Shown one piece after another: positions 55,382 to 64,000 of a DNA stretch of 64,000 nt (the first letter of the stretch is position 1; every line of letters begins with the position of its first letter). The DNA lies in assembly GCA_039105265.1 (NCBI GenBank), contig JAPFFF010000006.1, positions 6,138,001 to 6,202,000 of the forward strand, written 5' to 3'. The notes under the pieces were generated by a model. The model saw only the letters and a list, made by a program, of their open reading frames with translations. It was not told the origin of the DNA and did no database searches. This stretch comes from Tritrichomonas musculus (taxonomy: Eukaryota; Parabasalia; Tritrichomonadida; Tritrichomonadidae). The translations under genes and the position numbers were made by a program.

Positions 55382-55386
55382 TCATT
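55382..55386 (+). promoter_or_regulatory. Initiator-like TCATT
   Basis: It lies one base before the ATG at 55388. The A of TCA would give a leader of four bases, within the known trichomonad range. Confidence 0.5.
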
Positions 55387-55387
55387 A

Positions 55388-56140
55388 ATGATTGCATTCT
55401 ATATCGCTCTTGTTGCATCAGCTACTGATGCTACTTACATTAAAGATCATCTTGCTGGAAATTGGTCTGCAACTTTAACTCATCCAGGCCTTCAACCTTC
55501 AGAATATTCTCATTTTCACGTTTGTTTTAATGAACTTCCAACAAAGTCTTTTGAAGCAGCAATCTTCGAAGACGAAAATGCTACAACTCCTGTCACAATA
55601 TTTTCAATTTCATTTATTGATGGTTCTACTGTATCAATTAAATCAGATACTGAAAACGAAGACGAAGCTACACGTGTTTCAATTTCATTGGGAATGAAGT
55701 ATCACCATACTGCTGTCGGATCATATAAGCAATATGTTTTCAATTTTAATTATGCAAATCCAAATAGAATACATATTACTCTTTTTGATAACGAAAAAGA
55801 TGAAATGACTATTATTCATTTAGTTAAAGAAGTGCCTCAGAAGACCATATTCCAAAAATATGGTATGACAGTTTTTGCTGTTTTAGCCTTTGGCCTTTCT
55901 ATGTTTCTTAATTATAAGTTTAAGCCAGTGCCACAACCTGCTCAGCAACAACCTAAGCAGCAACCTAAACAACAAAATAAGAAAGTTGAAATAGTTGAAA
56001 AGGAAAAAGAAAATGAAGAGAATTCGAACGAAGAGAAAGAAAATGAGGAGCACCAAGAAAAGAATGAGTCAAACGATAGTGATCAGAAAAAAAATACGCG
56101 AGATGACGAAGATGAAAATGGTAAGGTTAAAACTGAATAA
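55388..56140 (+). CDS. Host type I membrane protein, 250 aa
   Basis: It starts with a likely signal peptide (MIAFYIALVASATDATY, cleavage probably after Ala or Thr near residue 15). A lumenal or extracellular domain of about 140 residues, rich in beta-like text (TVSIKSDTENEDEATRVSIS), follows. One membrane segment, YGMTVFAVLAFGLSMFLNY, lies at about residues 157-175. The cytoplasmic tail is Gln/Pro-rich, then strongly charged (Glu/Lys/Asp), ending GKVKTE. The layout resembles small endoplasmic-reticulum membrane proteins, but I recognise no family. The TCATT just before the ATG supports this start. Divergent partner of the gene at 54578-54970. Confidence 0.75.
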   Translation: MIAFYIALVASATDATYIKDHLAGNWSATLTHPGLQPSEYSHFHVCFNELPTKSFEAAIFEDENATTPVTIFSISFIDGSTVSIKSDTENEDEATRVSISLGMKYHHTAVGSYKQYVFNFNYANPNRIHITLFDNEKDEMTIIHLVKEVPQKTIFQKYGMTVFAVLAFGLSMFLNYKFKPVPQPAQQQPKQQPKQQNKKVEIVEKEKENEENSNEEKENEEHQEKNESNDSDQKKNTRDDEDENGKVKTE

Positions 56141-56747
56141 ACAATGATTCATTAATTTTTTAAATTTTAGGTGAATTTTTTTATATAGCTGCTTTTTGAA
56201 TATAAAATTTTTTTCTTTCAAAGATGATTATAAACTTTGTTTTTTACCCTAATCTGAATGATTATAAACTTTGGTAAAAATATTCAAAAATTTTGACCTT
56301 TATTGAAATATATCAAATTTTAATTCAATTTTATTACAGTTTTTTCAACAACGTTATGGAAAAAGTTGATATTCGTTATGGAAACTTTTTCTTAAAAACT
56401 TCTTTTCTAAATATGTGCGGGCAGCTATAAATATTCGGTAATATGTTTTCTTATTAAAATATAATTATAAGACACACAATAAATAAATATATATAACAAA
56501 AAAATAGATAATTGCTGAATATTTATAACGATATTTATTATTTATTTTATACTCTAAATTGACTTTAAAATGATCGTTTTCTTATCAAAAAAAAAAAAAA
56601 AAAAAAAAAAAAATAAAAATAAAAATAAAAAAAAAAAAATAAAAAAAATATACATATAATAATTATTAATTTTATTTAGTATTAAAGAAATGTGATTAAA
56701 AAGAATAAAAATAATTATTTTTTGTTTTTGTAATAAATATTATCCCT

Positions 56748-56895
56748 TTCGGCCGTATGCCGTAATTGAAGATTTTTTTATGTAAAGTATTCAAAAAGTT
56801 ACACTTTTGCCGTGTGCCGTAGAAATTTTGTAAAATAAACTATTCAATGAACGACCAAATAGCCGTATTTTACAAAACCGCCGAAGGGCTAAATA
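56748..56895. repeat. Small GC-rich foldback with GCCGTA motifs
   Basis: CCCTTTCGGC near 56752 and GCCGAAGGGC near 56880 are inverse ends. Between them GCCGTAT/GCCGTA recurs three or four times. It lies just beyond the stop of the transposase gene. Perhaps a 140-bp MITE. Confidence 0.5.
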
Positions 56896-56950
56896 AATAT
56901 GCTTTGCTTCAATTTTTGAGCCTTTAATTGGTCCTTTAAGACTAGGGATT

Positions 56951-59902
56951 TTAAAGAATTAATTTTATGCACTCTTGTGTTTTATCGTTTAAAAATGAAA
57001 TTAATTTTTGAACATTTGAGCCTTTATACGATATGTTATGATGAATTAATTTTATGCACTCTTGTGAAATGCTATTTAAATCTATCGTTTTGTCAATTTC
57101 AATATCCCATTTTTCGCTAAAACAGGACCCCCCTGGATGGGACCTACCAGAAACAGGAATTTCATTTTTATCGTATTTTTCCAAAATATCTTTTGATACC
57201 TGTGATATGGCAAGTTCATGAACACATTGATTCAATGAATCGAAACCTTTACATCCGTTTCTCATCCGGCCAAATATGTATTCAATTATATGTGTGCCTA
57301 ATCTGGAGGTCATTATATCATCAGAATAGTTTTGTAATGCAAATGCAACGGCTAAAATAGTATTTAAAACTCTAATTTTCATCATTTGCAGTAAATATCC
57401 AACTTTTTCAGTATGCTCAGTCTTTTTCTCAGGTAGATTTATTGATTCATTTGAAACACTAACTATTATAATATATGATACAATACACAACTCTTTTCGT
57501 GCTGAAATTGACAAGTTTTCAGATTGAATTACCATAGTAAACAAAACAAAAGGAAGCATTAGAACAAATGGACAATATTGCTCATTTTCCGCCAAACTTA
57601 TAATATTCTCATCATTGATCAATCTAAGGGCCAAATCGTCACGCATTGTGGCTCTGCCTCTCGAAGCTTTAACCATTTTATCAAGGTGAAGAATTTCATC
57701 AAGTTTATTTATTTCAATAATATCTGAATTTTTGAATAGAATTATACAATTATCGATTATTCTAGTCCTTAAATTTTTCATTAAATGAAGCCAATCTGAA
57801 ACTGGTATTGGCTTCATATAATTTCCTACATATTCAAATAATTCAAAGGATGTTTTTCCTTTGAATTTATTCATATAATTATTAAATTCTATATGGATTT
57901 GGTTGGTTGCTGAATCTCCATCAGATACAACGAATTTAAATTTAATATTTGCTTTTTCACCAGCTTTTGTTATATCTTCAACTGTTTTCATTATTTCTTT
58001 ATTACCTTTTCCGTTTTTATTTGGTTGTGCTAATACGATATTTGTCCTCAATTGACCTTTAACCGGTTGTGAAGTAAAAACGAACAAACCTGTAGAATTT
58101 TGATATAGCGGGTCAATTGTTGCCGCATCAAAACCTAGAGCAGCAATAATTGGCTCGTTCTCATCCTTGGAATATTCTTTGTGTAGCTCATGAAGAAGAA
58201 ATTCTAATTGATTCTTATTTAATAAATTTTCTTTTTTAATTTTCATTTTATATTGAAAAATTTTCCTTAAATGATCCGGATGAGGTAAAGGAATAAACTT
58301 GCGTAATAAATTATATGTTACATTAGAATTAATAAATAAAAGAAAACAGATTTCTTTTAAAGATTCAGAATATTTCCTAGCATGAACATTAATTTTTTCA
58401 TTTTTAATCAATTCAGAAATAATTGTTGATGTCAAGGTCAATGGTCCATTTTCTCCATCAATTTTTTTAATTTCAGACAACTCATTGAGTTTTGCTTGTA
58501 ATTCTACTATTTTATTATTACTTTTTTTTAACTTTCCTAATAAAAGTTTGTTTTTCTGAATTTCTCTTTGGTATTTTTTTGAAATTCGAGAATTATTCAT
58601 TAAAAGAATTTTGTTTTTATTTTCTAGATTCATTATTTTTTGATTTTGTAAATCAATAAATAAACTTTGATTTAAACATAAATTTAAAACTCTTACATAA
58701 CAATCTGAATAACTATTTTGATTGGGTTTTTTTAATACAAAATTAAAACAATTTCCAATGCATGAACGAAATTTTTCATTTAATTTTTTTTCTATTGATG
58801 AAATGACGAATTCAATAATTCGTATATAATCGAATTCCATAAATTGAGAAAGCGTATCAAAAACAATATTTTCTTGAAAAGAACATTCAGAGCAAGAATT
58901 AGAAAATTTAGTTAAATAATTATTAAATAGCTTCATAATAGTAAAATTATAATATTTAATACATTTCCTTATAAAAACAAATTGTCCTTTTTCGATATTA
59001 ATATATTTTTTTAAAATATAATGCCAATTCATTATGATGATATTTAAGAGATTCAATAAAACATTTGTCATATGATTCTGGTTGAATATTCTTTTGCTTA
59101 AGTAAGTCAATAATTTTTTTATTCTGACTATGAATTGCATAAATCCATATTGATGGTGTTAAGTCAATATCTTGATCAACCAAATACTTAAAAATATTAA
59201 ACGATCCAAAAAAAGCTGAATATTCAATAAGTGTTGGATTTCTTTTGAGTAAAAATGCATTTGTTTCAAATATTGAATGAGGAATATTACTTGAAAGAGA
59301 ATAATTATTTTGTTGAATATAATTCAAAAACTCATCTATCATATTTTTACGAATTATTTCACAGATTAGATTATCATTTTCTCCTAATAATCTTTTATCA
59401 TTAAATATCATTTCCTGGTTTTCATCTTTTTTATTTAATAAGTAATCAAAATCTTTAAATTCCAAAGAAAGATAGAAAGAATAATCCAAAAATGGATTTT
59501 GTTCTAATTTGATAAATTGACATATTGAATCATCAGGAATAAGAAATTTTTCGCGAAAAAAAATAAGATAATTCTTTTATTAGTCTTGAAGAAATTAAAA
59601 AGTTCTGAGTTTTGAAAATATTCTTTTATTTCTTTTTTAAAACTGATAAATATTTTTTGTATTATTTCAAAAAAGAGTTCAGATCTCTGATGGTTATTAG
59701 ATATTGATAAAAGGCACTTGAGCATTAAGAGCAAGTCTTTTTTATTCTGGTTTATTTTTTGTTCGATTAAATAATTATATAGATTCTCATAATTCTCTTC
59801 TAGGTTTGATTCATCTTGTAAAATCGCTAAGATTAGCCTTTCTATTTGGCATTGAATTTCAATATACCTTGAAATATTTGGATTAAAGCCTGCTTTGCTC
59901 AT
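56951..59902 (-). pseudogene. Ankyrin (DUF3447-type) fused to P-like transposase
   Basis: Read from 59902 downward. An N-terminal helical part (MSKAGFNPNISRYIEIQCQI) leads into the trichomonad ankyrin type: TLIEYSAFFGSFNIFKYL, PSIWIYAIHSQNKKIIDLLK and CFIESLKYHHNELALYF, continuing as KYYNFTIMKLF and EFDYIRIIEFVISS. A coiled coil follows (ILLMNNSRISKKYQREIQKN, LQAKLNELSEI). The catalytic part shows ALGFDAATID, FKFVVSDGDSATNQ, PVSDWLHLMKNLRTR and SRLGTHIIEYIFGRMRNGCK, in the order of P/THAP9-type transposases. Two frame changes, near 59000-59030 and near 59510-59560, both lie at or beside A or T runs, so they may be recent or sequencing errors. The ankyrin pattern continues across the first. 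The ankyrin part stands where P elements have a THAP domain. Confidence 0.7.
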
Positions 59903-60766
59903 TTGGATTTAAGTTAATAAAAAAAATGACATATTTTCTACTTTTTATAAATTATCATTTTTTTCAATAAATATTAAAGCCAAAGGAGTTAATATGTTAA
60001 TTTCAAATATTATATATAATATAAAACATAAATGTTATGTTATTAATATGAAAAATAAGCTAATTATTAAAATATTATAACTATTTGATAAAAATTCTCT
60101 TATTTCAAATAACAAAAGTGGGTAAAAAAGAAAACACACGCAAAAAATAAAAACTGTAGAACGGATCACGTTCCAACTTTAATATTTAACGTTAAATATA
60201 ATTTAAAAGATAAATATTTATTTGTTATTATAATAAAAAATGTTAAATATTAAGATATATGAAATTTTATACATATAATTAAATTAAAATAGCAAAAAAG
60301 TGGGTGAAAATAAAGAATGTCCACAAAAACAAAAACTGTAGAACGGATCACGTTCCAACTTTGATATTTAATTTAATTAGATATTTAAAATATAAATATG
60401 CATTTGTTATCATAATAAAAAAGGCTAAATAGTGAGATATTAATACAATTAATTTAAAAATCTTATTAGATTGTAAAAAATTAAGATAATTATTATTAAA
60501 TATATAATTAATTATAATATTTATTTAATAATAAAAAAAAAAAATAAAGTTATTGCTATAGTTTTTTATTTTAACAAAAAATAAAAATGTTTATAGTAAC
60601 TATATCGAAATTAAATGCTAAAATATAAATAGTCATAAAGAAAAAATTATTTAATTTAAAGATAAAGAAACAAAAATTTTATTCTCAGAATTTTTTTCAA
60701 TAAAAAAAAAATTAATATCATGAAATGCATTTATATCTATATTATTCATCTATTTTCACATATTAT
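59903..60766. other. Upstream region with a 184-bp direct duplication
   Basis: No gene. Two copies of a block containing AAAGTGGGT ... GTAGAACGGATCACGTTCCA lie at about 60113-60190 and 60297-60372, offset about 184 bp. GAACGGATCACGTTC is nearly palindromic. Being upstream of the transposase gene and inside the element, they could be regulatory or transposase-binding sites. Confidence 0.6.
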
Positions 60767-60886
60767 TAGGGTGGCACTGGGTGGGCCAAAATTAAGAAAA
60801 TGGGTCAAAAAAAAGTAAACATTTGGGTCACCATTTATCCTCTCAATTATTTGAATTGAATACGATTAAATAAGGTCAAATATTTG

Positions 60887-60929
<43 letters not shown>

Positions 60930-61960
60930 TTTGCGAAAATCCTTACGTGCGAGCGTGCGAAGAAAAAAAAATTTAAAATATTGATCGGCATGGTTAATTA
61001 TTCTACCATAAAAAAAAGTTATTTGTTGAATATAAAAAAAACTGAAAATTTTGAAATAATTTTTTATCTGCTCTCTTTCAATAAAATCTGAATTTCAAAA
61101 GCATAAAAATTTAGTTTTTTTTCAATTTTTAATAAAATTATACATAAAAAGTTTATTATTTTTTTTTAAAAAAATTAATTCAAAAAGATTAATATCATCT
61201 ATTTTTCATAGTGGAAATGCTATACTCAAAAAGTTGCAAAAGAGAATCAAAAATAAATTATTAAGTAGCTTTTTGAGGCTTCGCCTCAAAAAGCTACTTA
61301 ATAATTTATTAAATAAAATTTAATTTTATCTTGTATAAAAAAGCATGAATTCATAATATTCAACAAGGAAATGATGTTTATCATAATTATATATATCAGT
61401 TATTATTATATACTATGTAAACAAATAAATAAAATTTGGCCCATTTTGGCCCAATTATAAATGGATGGGTCAACCAAATATCGTCTGAAATCTTCAGAAA
61501 ATTATCCCAAAAATTTTGGGCTAAAATGGGCCAAGTTGGGCCAAAATGGGCCAAATTTTTTTTTTAAGCATATATATAAATTATTAATAATGAATACCTA
61601 TATTTATAATATACATTACTATATTGTTTAATATCATAACTATAATGCTTTTTATATAAGATATATTTATTTTTTTAATTATTAATTTTTGTGAAAATAA
61701 AAATTATTCTCTATGAAAAGTAAAAGACAATTTGAATGAAAATTTTTATTTTAAAAGATAAATTTATCTCTTCCATTCTATGTAAATCATTAATTTTTCA
61801 TATATATTTAAATAAATAATCTAATAGCGATTTGTAAATTGATAATTTATAACTTTATAGAATCAAAACAATTTGAATTGGCCCACGTTGTGACACATTA
61901 AACCCACATTTTGTCCCACATTTTTAAAAAATGCACATTTGGGCAAATTTGACCACCCTA
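60767..61960. mobile_element. hAT-type MITE, 1.19 kb
   Basis: The ends read TAGGGTGG in inverse orientation, and CATATTAT is duplicated on both sides (60759-60766 and 61961-61968). That is the 8-bp duplication and end type of hAT elements. GGGCCAAAAT-like motifs recur near both ends (60780-60850, 61435-61560, 61880-61945). No gene. Inside are a T run near 60890-60927 and a perfect hairpin at 61252-61310. Confidence 0.85.
61252..61310. repeat. Perfect 28-bp hairpin with TTC loop
   Basis: The arms 61252-61279 and 61283-61310 are exact inverses around the loop TTC. Its core, CTTTTTGAGGCTTCGCCTC, matches the hairpin at 13019-13045 apart from one extra base pair. Confidence 0.95.
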
Positions 61961-61968
61961 CATATTAT

Positions 61969-62625
61969 TAAAAAATAATTCAGTTATTTTGCATTTTTAA
62001 AGAAATCTTTTAAATCATTAAAATAACGTATTTTGATCGTCTACCCGCACATATTTTTCTAAGAAAAATTTGTATCTTTTAATTTTCTCAATTTTTTCTT
62101 TGTGAAAAGAATATCATGCAAAAATAGTGAAAAAGGAAAAATTCAAGAAGGAATGCATAGAAAAAATAATTTTAATCATTTTTTTTTTTTCTATAAAATT
62201 TTCTTGCAAAAGACATTTTTGTTAATCATTCTTCTGGTAAAAAAGGAATCACATATCAGATTAATGTTAGAAAAGGATATTATTTGAAATTATATTCCTT
62301 AATTAGTTTTATGTATTTTGTATTTACAAGTTTTACCGTAAATCGATAATTTATTATAAGAAACCATGAATAAGGAAACATTAATTACGAAAATAATCAT
62401 GAATTTATATTTAATTGTTCGAGAAAATGCTGTATTGAGTATAAATCTTTTTTGAATAAAAAATGCTTTCAATTTTGCACTTTATCTCAATTTCCATATT
62501 TATCCATAACGATATATCTCATTTTCTGAGTAAAAAAATTGATAACTTTACAATTCCATAACGATAAAAAATAATTGCTCAGAAAAAGTTTGGTGATATT
62601 TTTCCATAACAGATACAAATTTTTC
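61969..62625. other. Subterminal region of the ankyrin/P-like transposon
   Basis: ACCCGCACATAT at about 62043 is the inverse of sequence just inside the left TIR (56411-56422), so this is terminal-repeat sequence cut off from the right TIR by about 570 bp. That extra block starts and ends with inverse copies of CTAAGAAAAATTTGTATC (about 62060-62080 and 62612-62632). It also holds TTCCATAACG-like repeats near 62505, 62560 and 62600. No gene. Confidence 0.6.
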
Positions 62626-62701
62626 TTAGAAAAGAAGTTTTTAAGAAAAAGTTTCCATAACGAATATCAACTTTTTCCATAACGTTGTTGAAAAAACTGT
62701 A

Positions 62702-64000
62702 TTTATATATATATAAAAATTGTGAACCGTTTCTCAATTTTTTTTTCAATTAACAAAAAAAAAAAAAAAAAAAAAAAAAAATAAAAATAAAAAAATAAAA
62801 AAACTGTGTAAAAACTCATTCAAAAATCATTATTATATTATATCCTTTTGTATTTTGTCTAATTATGCATATATTTCTTTCAGAATTTAATTTATATACA
62901 TTTATTTCTATTTTTTATATCTTTCTTTCAATTAGTTTGTTGCGTTTTCTTTCAAAAAGTTGGTAATTTACTCAAAAAATAAGCATATCTTTGTATATTT
63001 TTAATGTAATGCAAAAAATTTTCTATTATAAAATAATATATAGCTAGAATAATAAAAGAAATATGCAAGAAATCAAATACATCTGTTTTATTAAAAAGTT
63101 ATTTCAATTTTTTTGAAATAATTATTTGAAAAATTTGATTTTTCCGAGATTTTCTCTCAAACGCTTTGAAAAAGTTTTTACTCACAATTTTTCCCCTTTT
63201 TCCCGAGATTTTATTTCAGAAATTTTAATGGAGTAAAATGACATAAATATAAATAATGTAAAAAAGAAATATTTATTATAATAAAGTATAGTTTTTTCAA
63301 AGCCTTTTTAGCTTTTTTTGGGAATGATGCAAAATCAAACAGCTGGGCAATAAAAATTCTGTGACTTATTACTAATATTGAAATATATGTGTTACAATAG
63401 CTTCAATTCTTTTTAATTTTCATTATAAAGGAGCAAAATCGTTGCAGAAAGCATGCTTTGATGGCTAATTTGAATTTAAAAAACGTTCACTATATAAATA
63501 TTAAATGGTAAAGAATATCAAATGTGGGATAGCTGCCAATCTTTCAGTCCCCTATATCAGCTTGTTTCTAACCAATTGATGATGTTTTCCGAAAAGAATA
63601 GTGAAATAACATACCGTGGGCTTACATAGAATCAATAAAACTAATTATAAACAGCCATTATGAAAACGATTAAAAAATATTCAAAAATTGAGAGGAAAAT
63701 CTCGGAAAAAAAGCATTTTACGATCTACCAAAAATTTGAGCACATTGAATTTTGATTAAACTTTTTGTGAAACTTTAATTTATACTTCTTCTGTTTTATA
63801 TAGGCTAATATTTAAAAATAAATATTTTAAAATGGATTATGAGCCATAAAAAGATTATTTATTTGTTTGCTTGGGAATAGTAATTGGTCATTTCAAGATT
63901 TTTGTATTTAAACCAAAAAATTTAAAATCCATTAATATACATTAATATACATTTGATAAAATAATAAAAAATATATCATGAAATATATATTTTGACCAAT
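62702..64000. other. Gene-free right edge with a possible foldback
   Basis: There is an A run at 62757-62781. TTTTTCCGAGATTTTC near 63140 and its inverse near 63692-63710 could bound a 570-bp element, with a less AT-rich patch at 63500-63640 between them. No gene recognised. Confidence 0.4.

Larger units (their letters stand above)
56337..62699. mobile_element. 6.36-kb transposon with ankyrin/P-like transposase
   Basis: The ends are identical inverted repeats of about 74 bp (56337-56409 and 62626-62699), beginning CAGTTTTTTCAACAACG, with TA on both sides (56335-56336 and 62700-62701). CGTTATGGAAA motifs occur twice at the left end and about five times near the right end. The gene at 56951-59902 fills the left half, and a hAT-type MITE (60767-61960) sits in the right half. 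TA duplication fits mariner-type elements, whereas the transposase looks P-like (normally 8-bp duplications), so the class is uncertain. Identical TIRs suggest recent activity. Confidence 0.8.

Overview
The window is about three-quarters A+T and consists mostly of transposable elements, with only two genes that look like ordinary host genes. It most likely comes from a parabasalid protist (a trichomonad; Tritrichomonas-like is a guess from the very low G+C). Three things point there. TCA-T-W initiator-like motifs lie a few bases upstream of several ATGs, as in Trichomonas promoters. A Maverick/Polinton is present. The ankyrin type found here is the one greatly expanded in trichomonads (DUF3447-like). 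I saw no introns, tRNAs or rRNAs.

Layout. 1-690: broken Tc1/mariner transposase, minus strand. 884-1657: MITE with TA duplication. 1903-4650: old transposon with 15-bp inverted ends and an 8-bp target duplication. 6191-12373: decayed Helitron (Rep/HUH, PIF1 helicase) whose last open frame also carries a ubiquitin-specific protease domain. 12.4-12.9 kb: TA-rich satellite holding a 295-bp MITE. 13.0-14.1 kb: Tc1/mariner transposase with DD37E spacing. 15348-26389: an 11-kb element without recognisable genes, with 171-bp inverted ends and a 9-bp duplication (Mutator-like), filled with smaller nested elements. 27794-53637: a 25.8-kb Polinton with 325-bp inverted ends, carrying packaging ATPase, major capsid, KilA-N, integrase, a fibre-like protein and DNA polymerase B. 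Its polymerase gene is interrupted by a 5.46-kb transposon (44697-50160) encoding a hAT-like transposase with an N-terminal bromodomain. 54578-56140: two divergent host genes. 56337-62699: a 6.4-kb transposon with 74-bp inverted ends whose transposase (P-like) is fused to DUF3447-type ankyrin repeats, with a hAT MITE nested inside.

Main theme. Three unrelated transposons here have each joined their transposition protein to a domain of host regulatory type: bromodomain plus hAT, Helitron plus ubiquitin protease, ankyrin plus P-like. These are the best candidates for undescribed biology. Also notable are the long gene-free Mutator-like element, a family of tiny perfect hairpins, an HNH-type zinc motif in the Polinton polymerase remnant, and a phage-fibre-like repeat protein in the Polinton. 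Domain calls were made by eye from motifs, without database searches.
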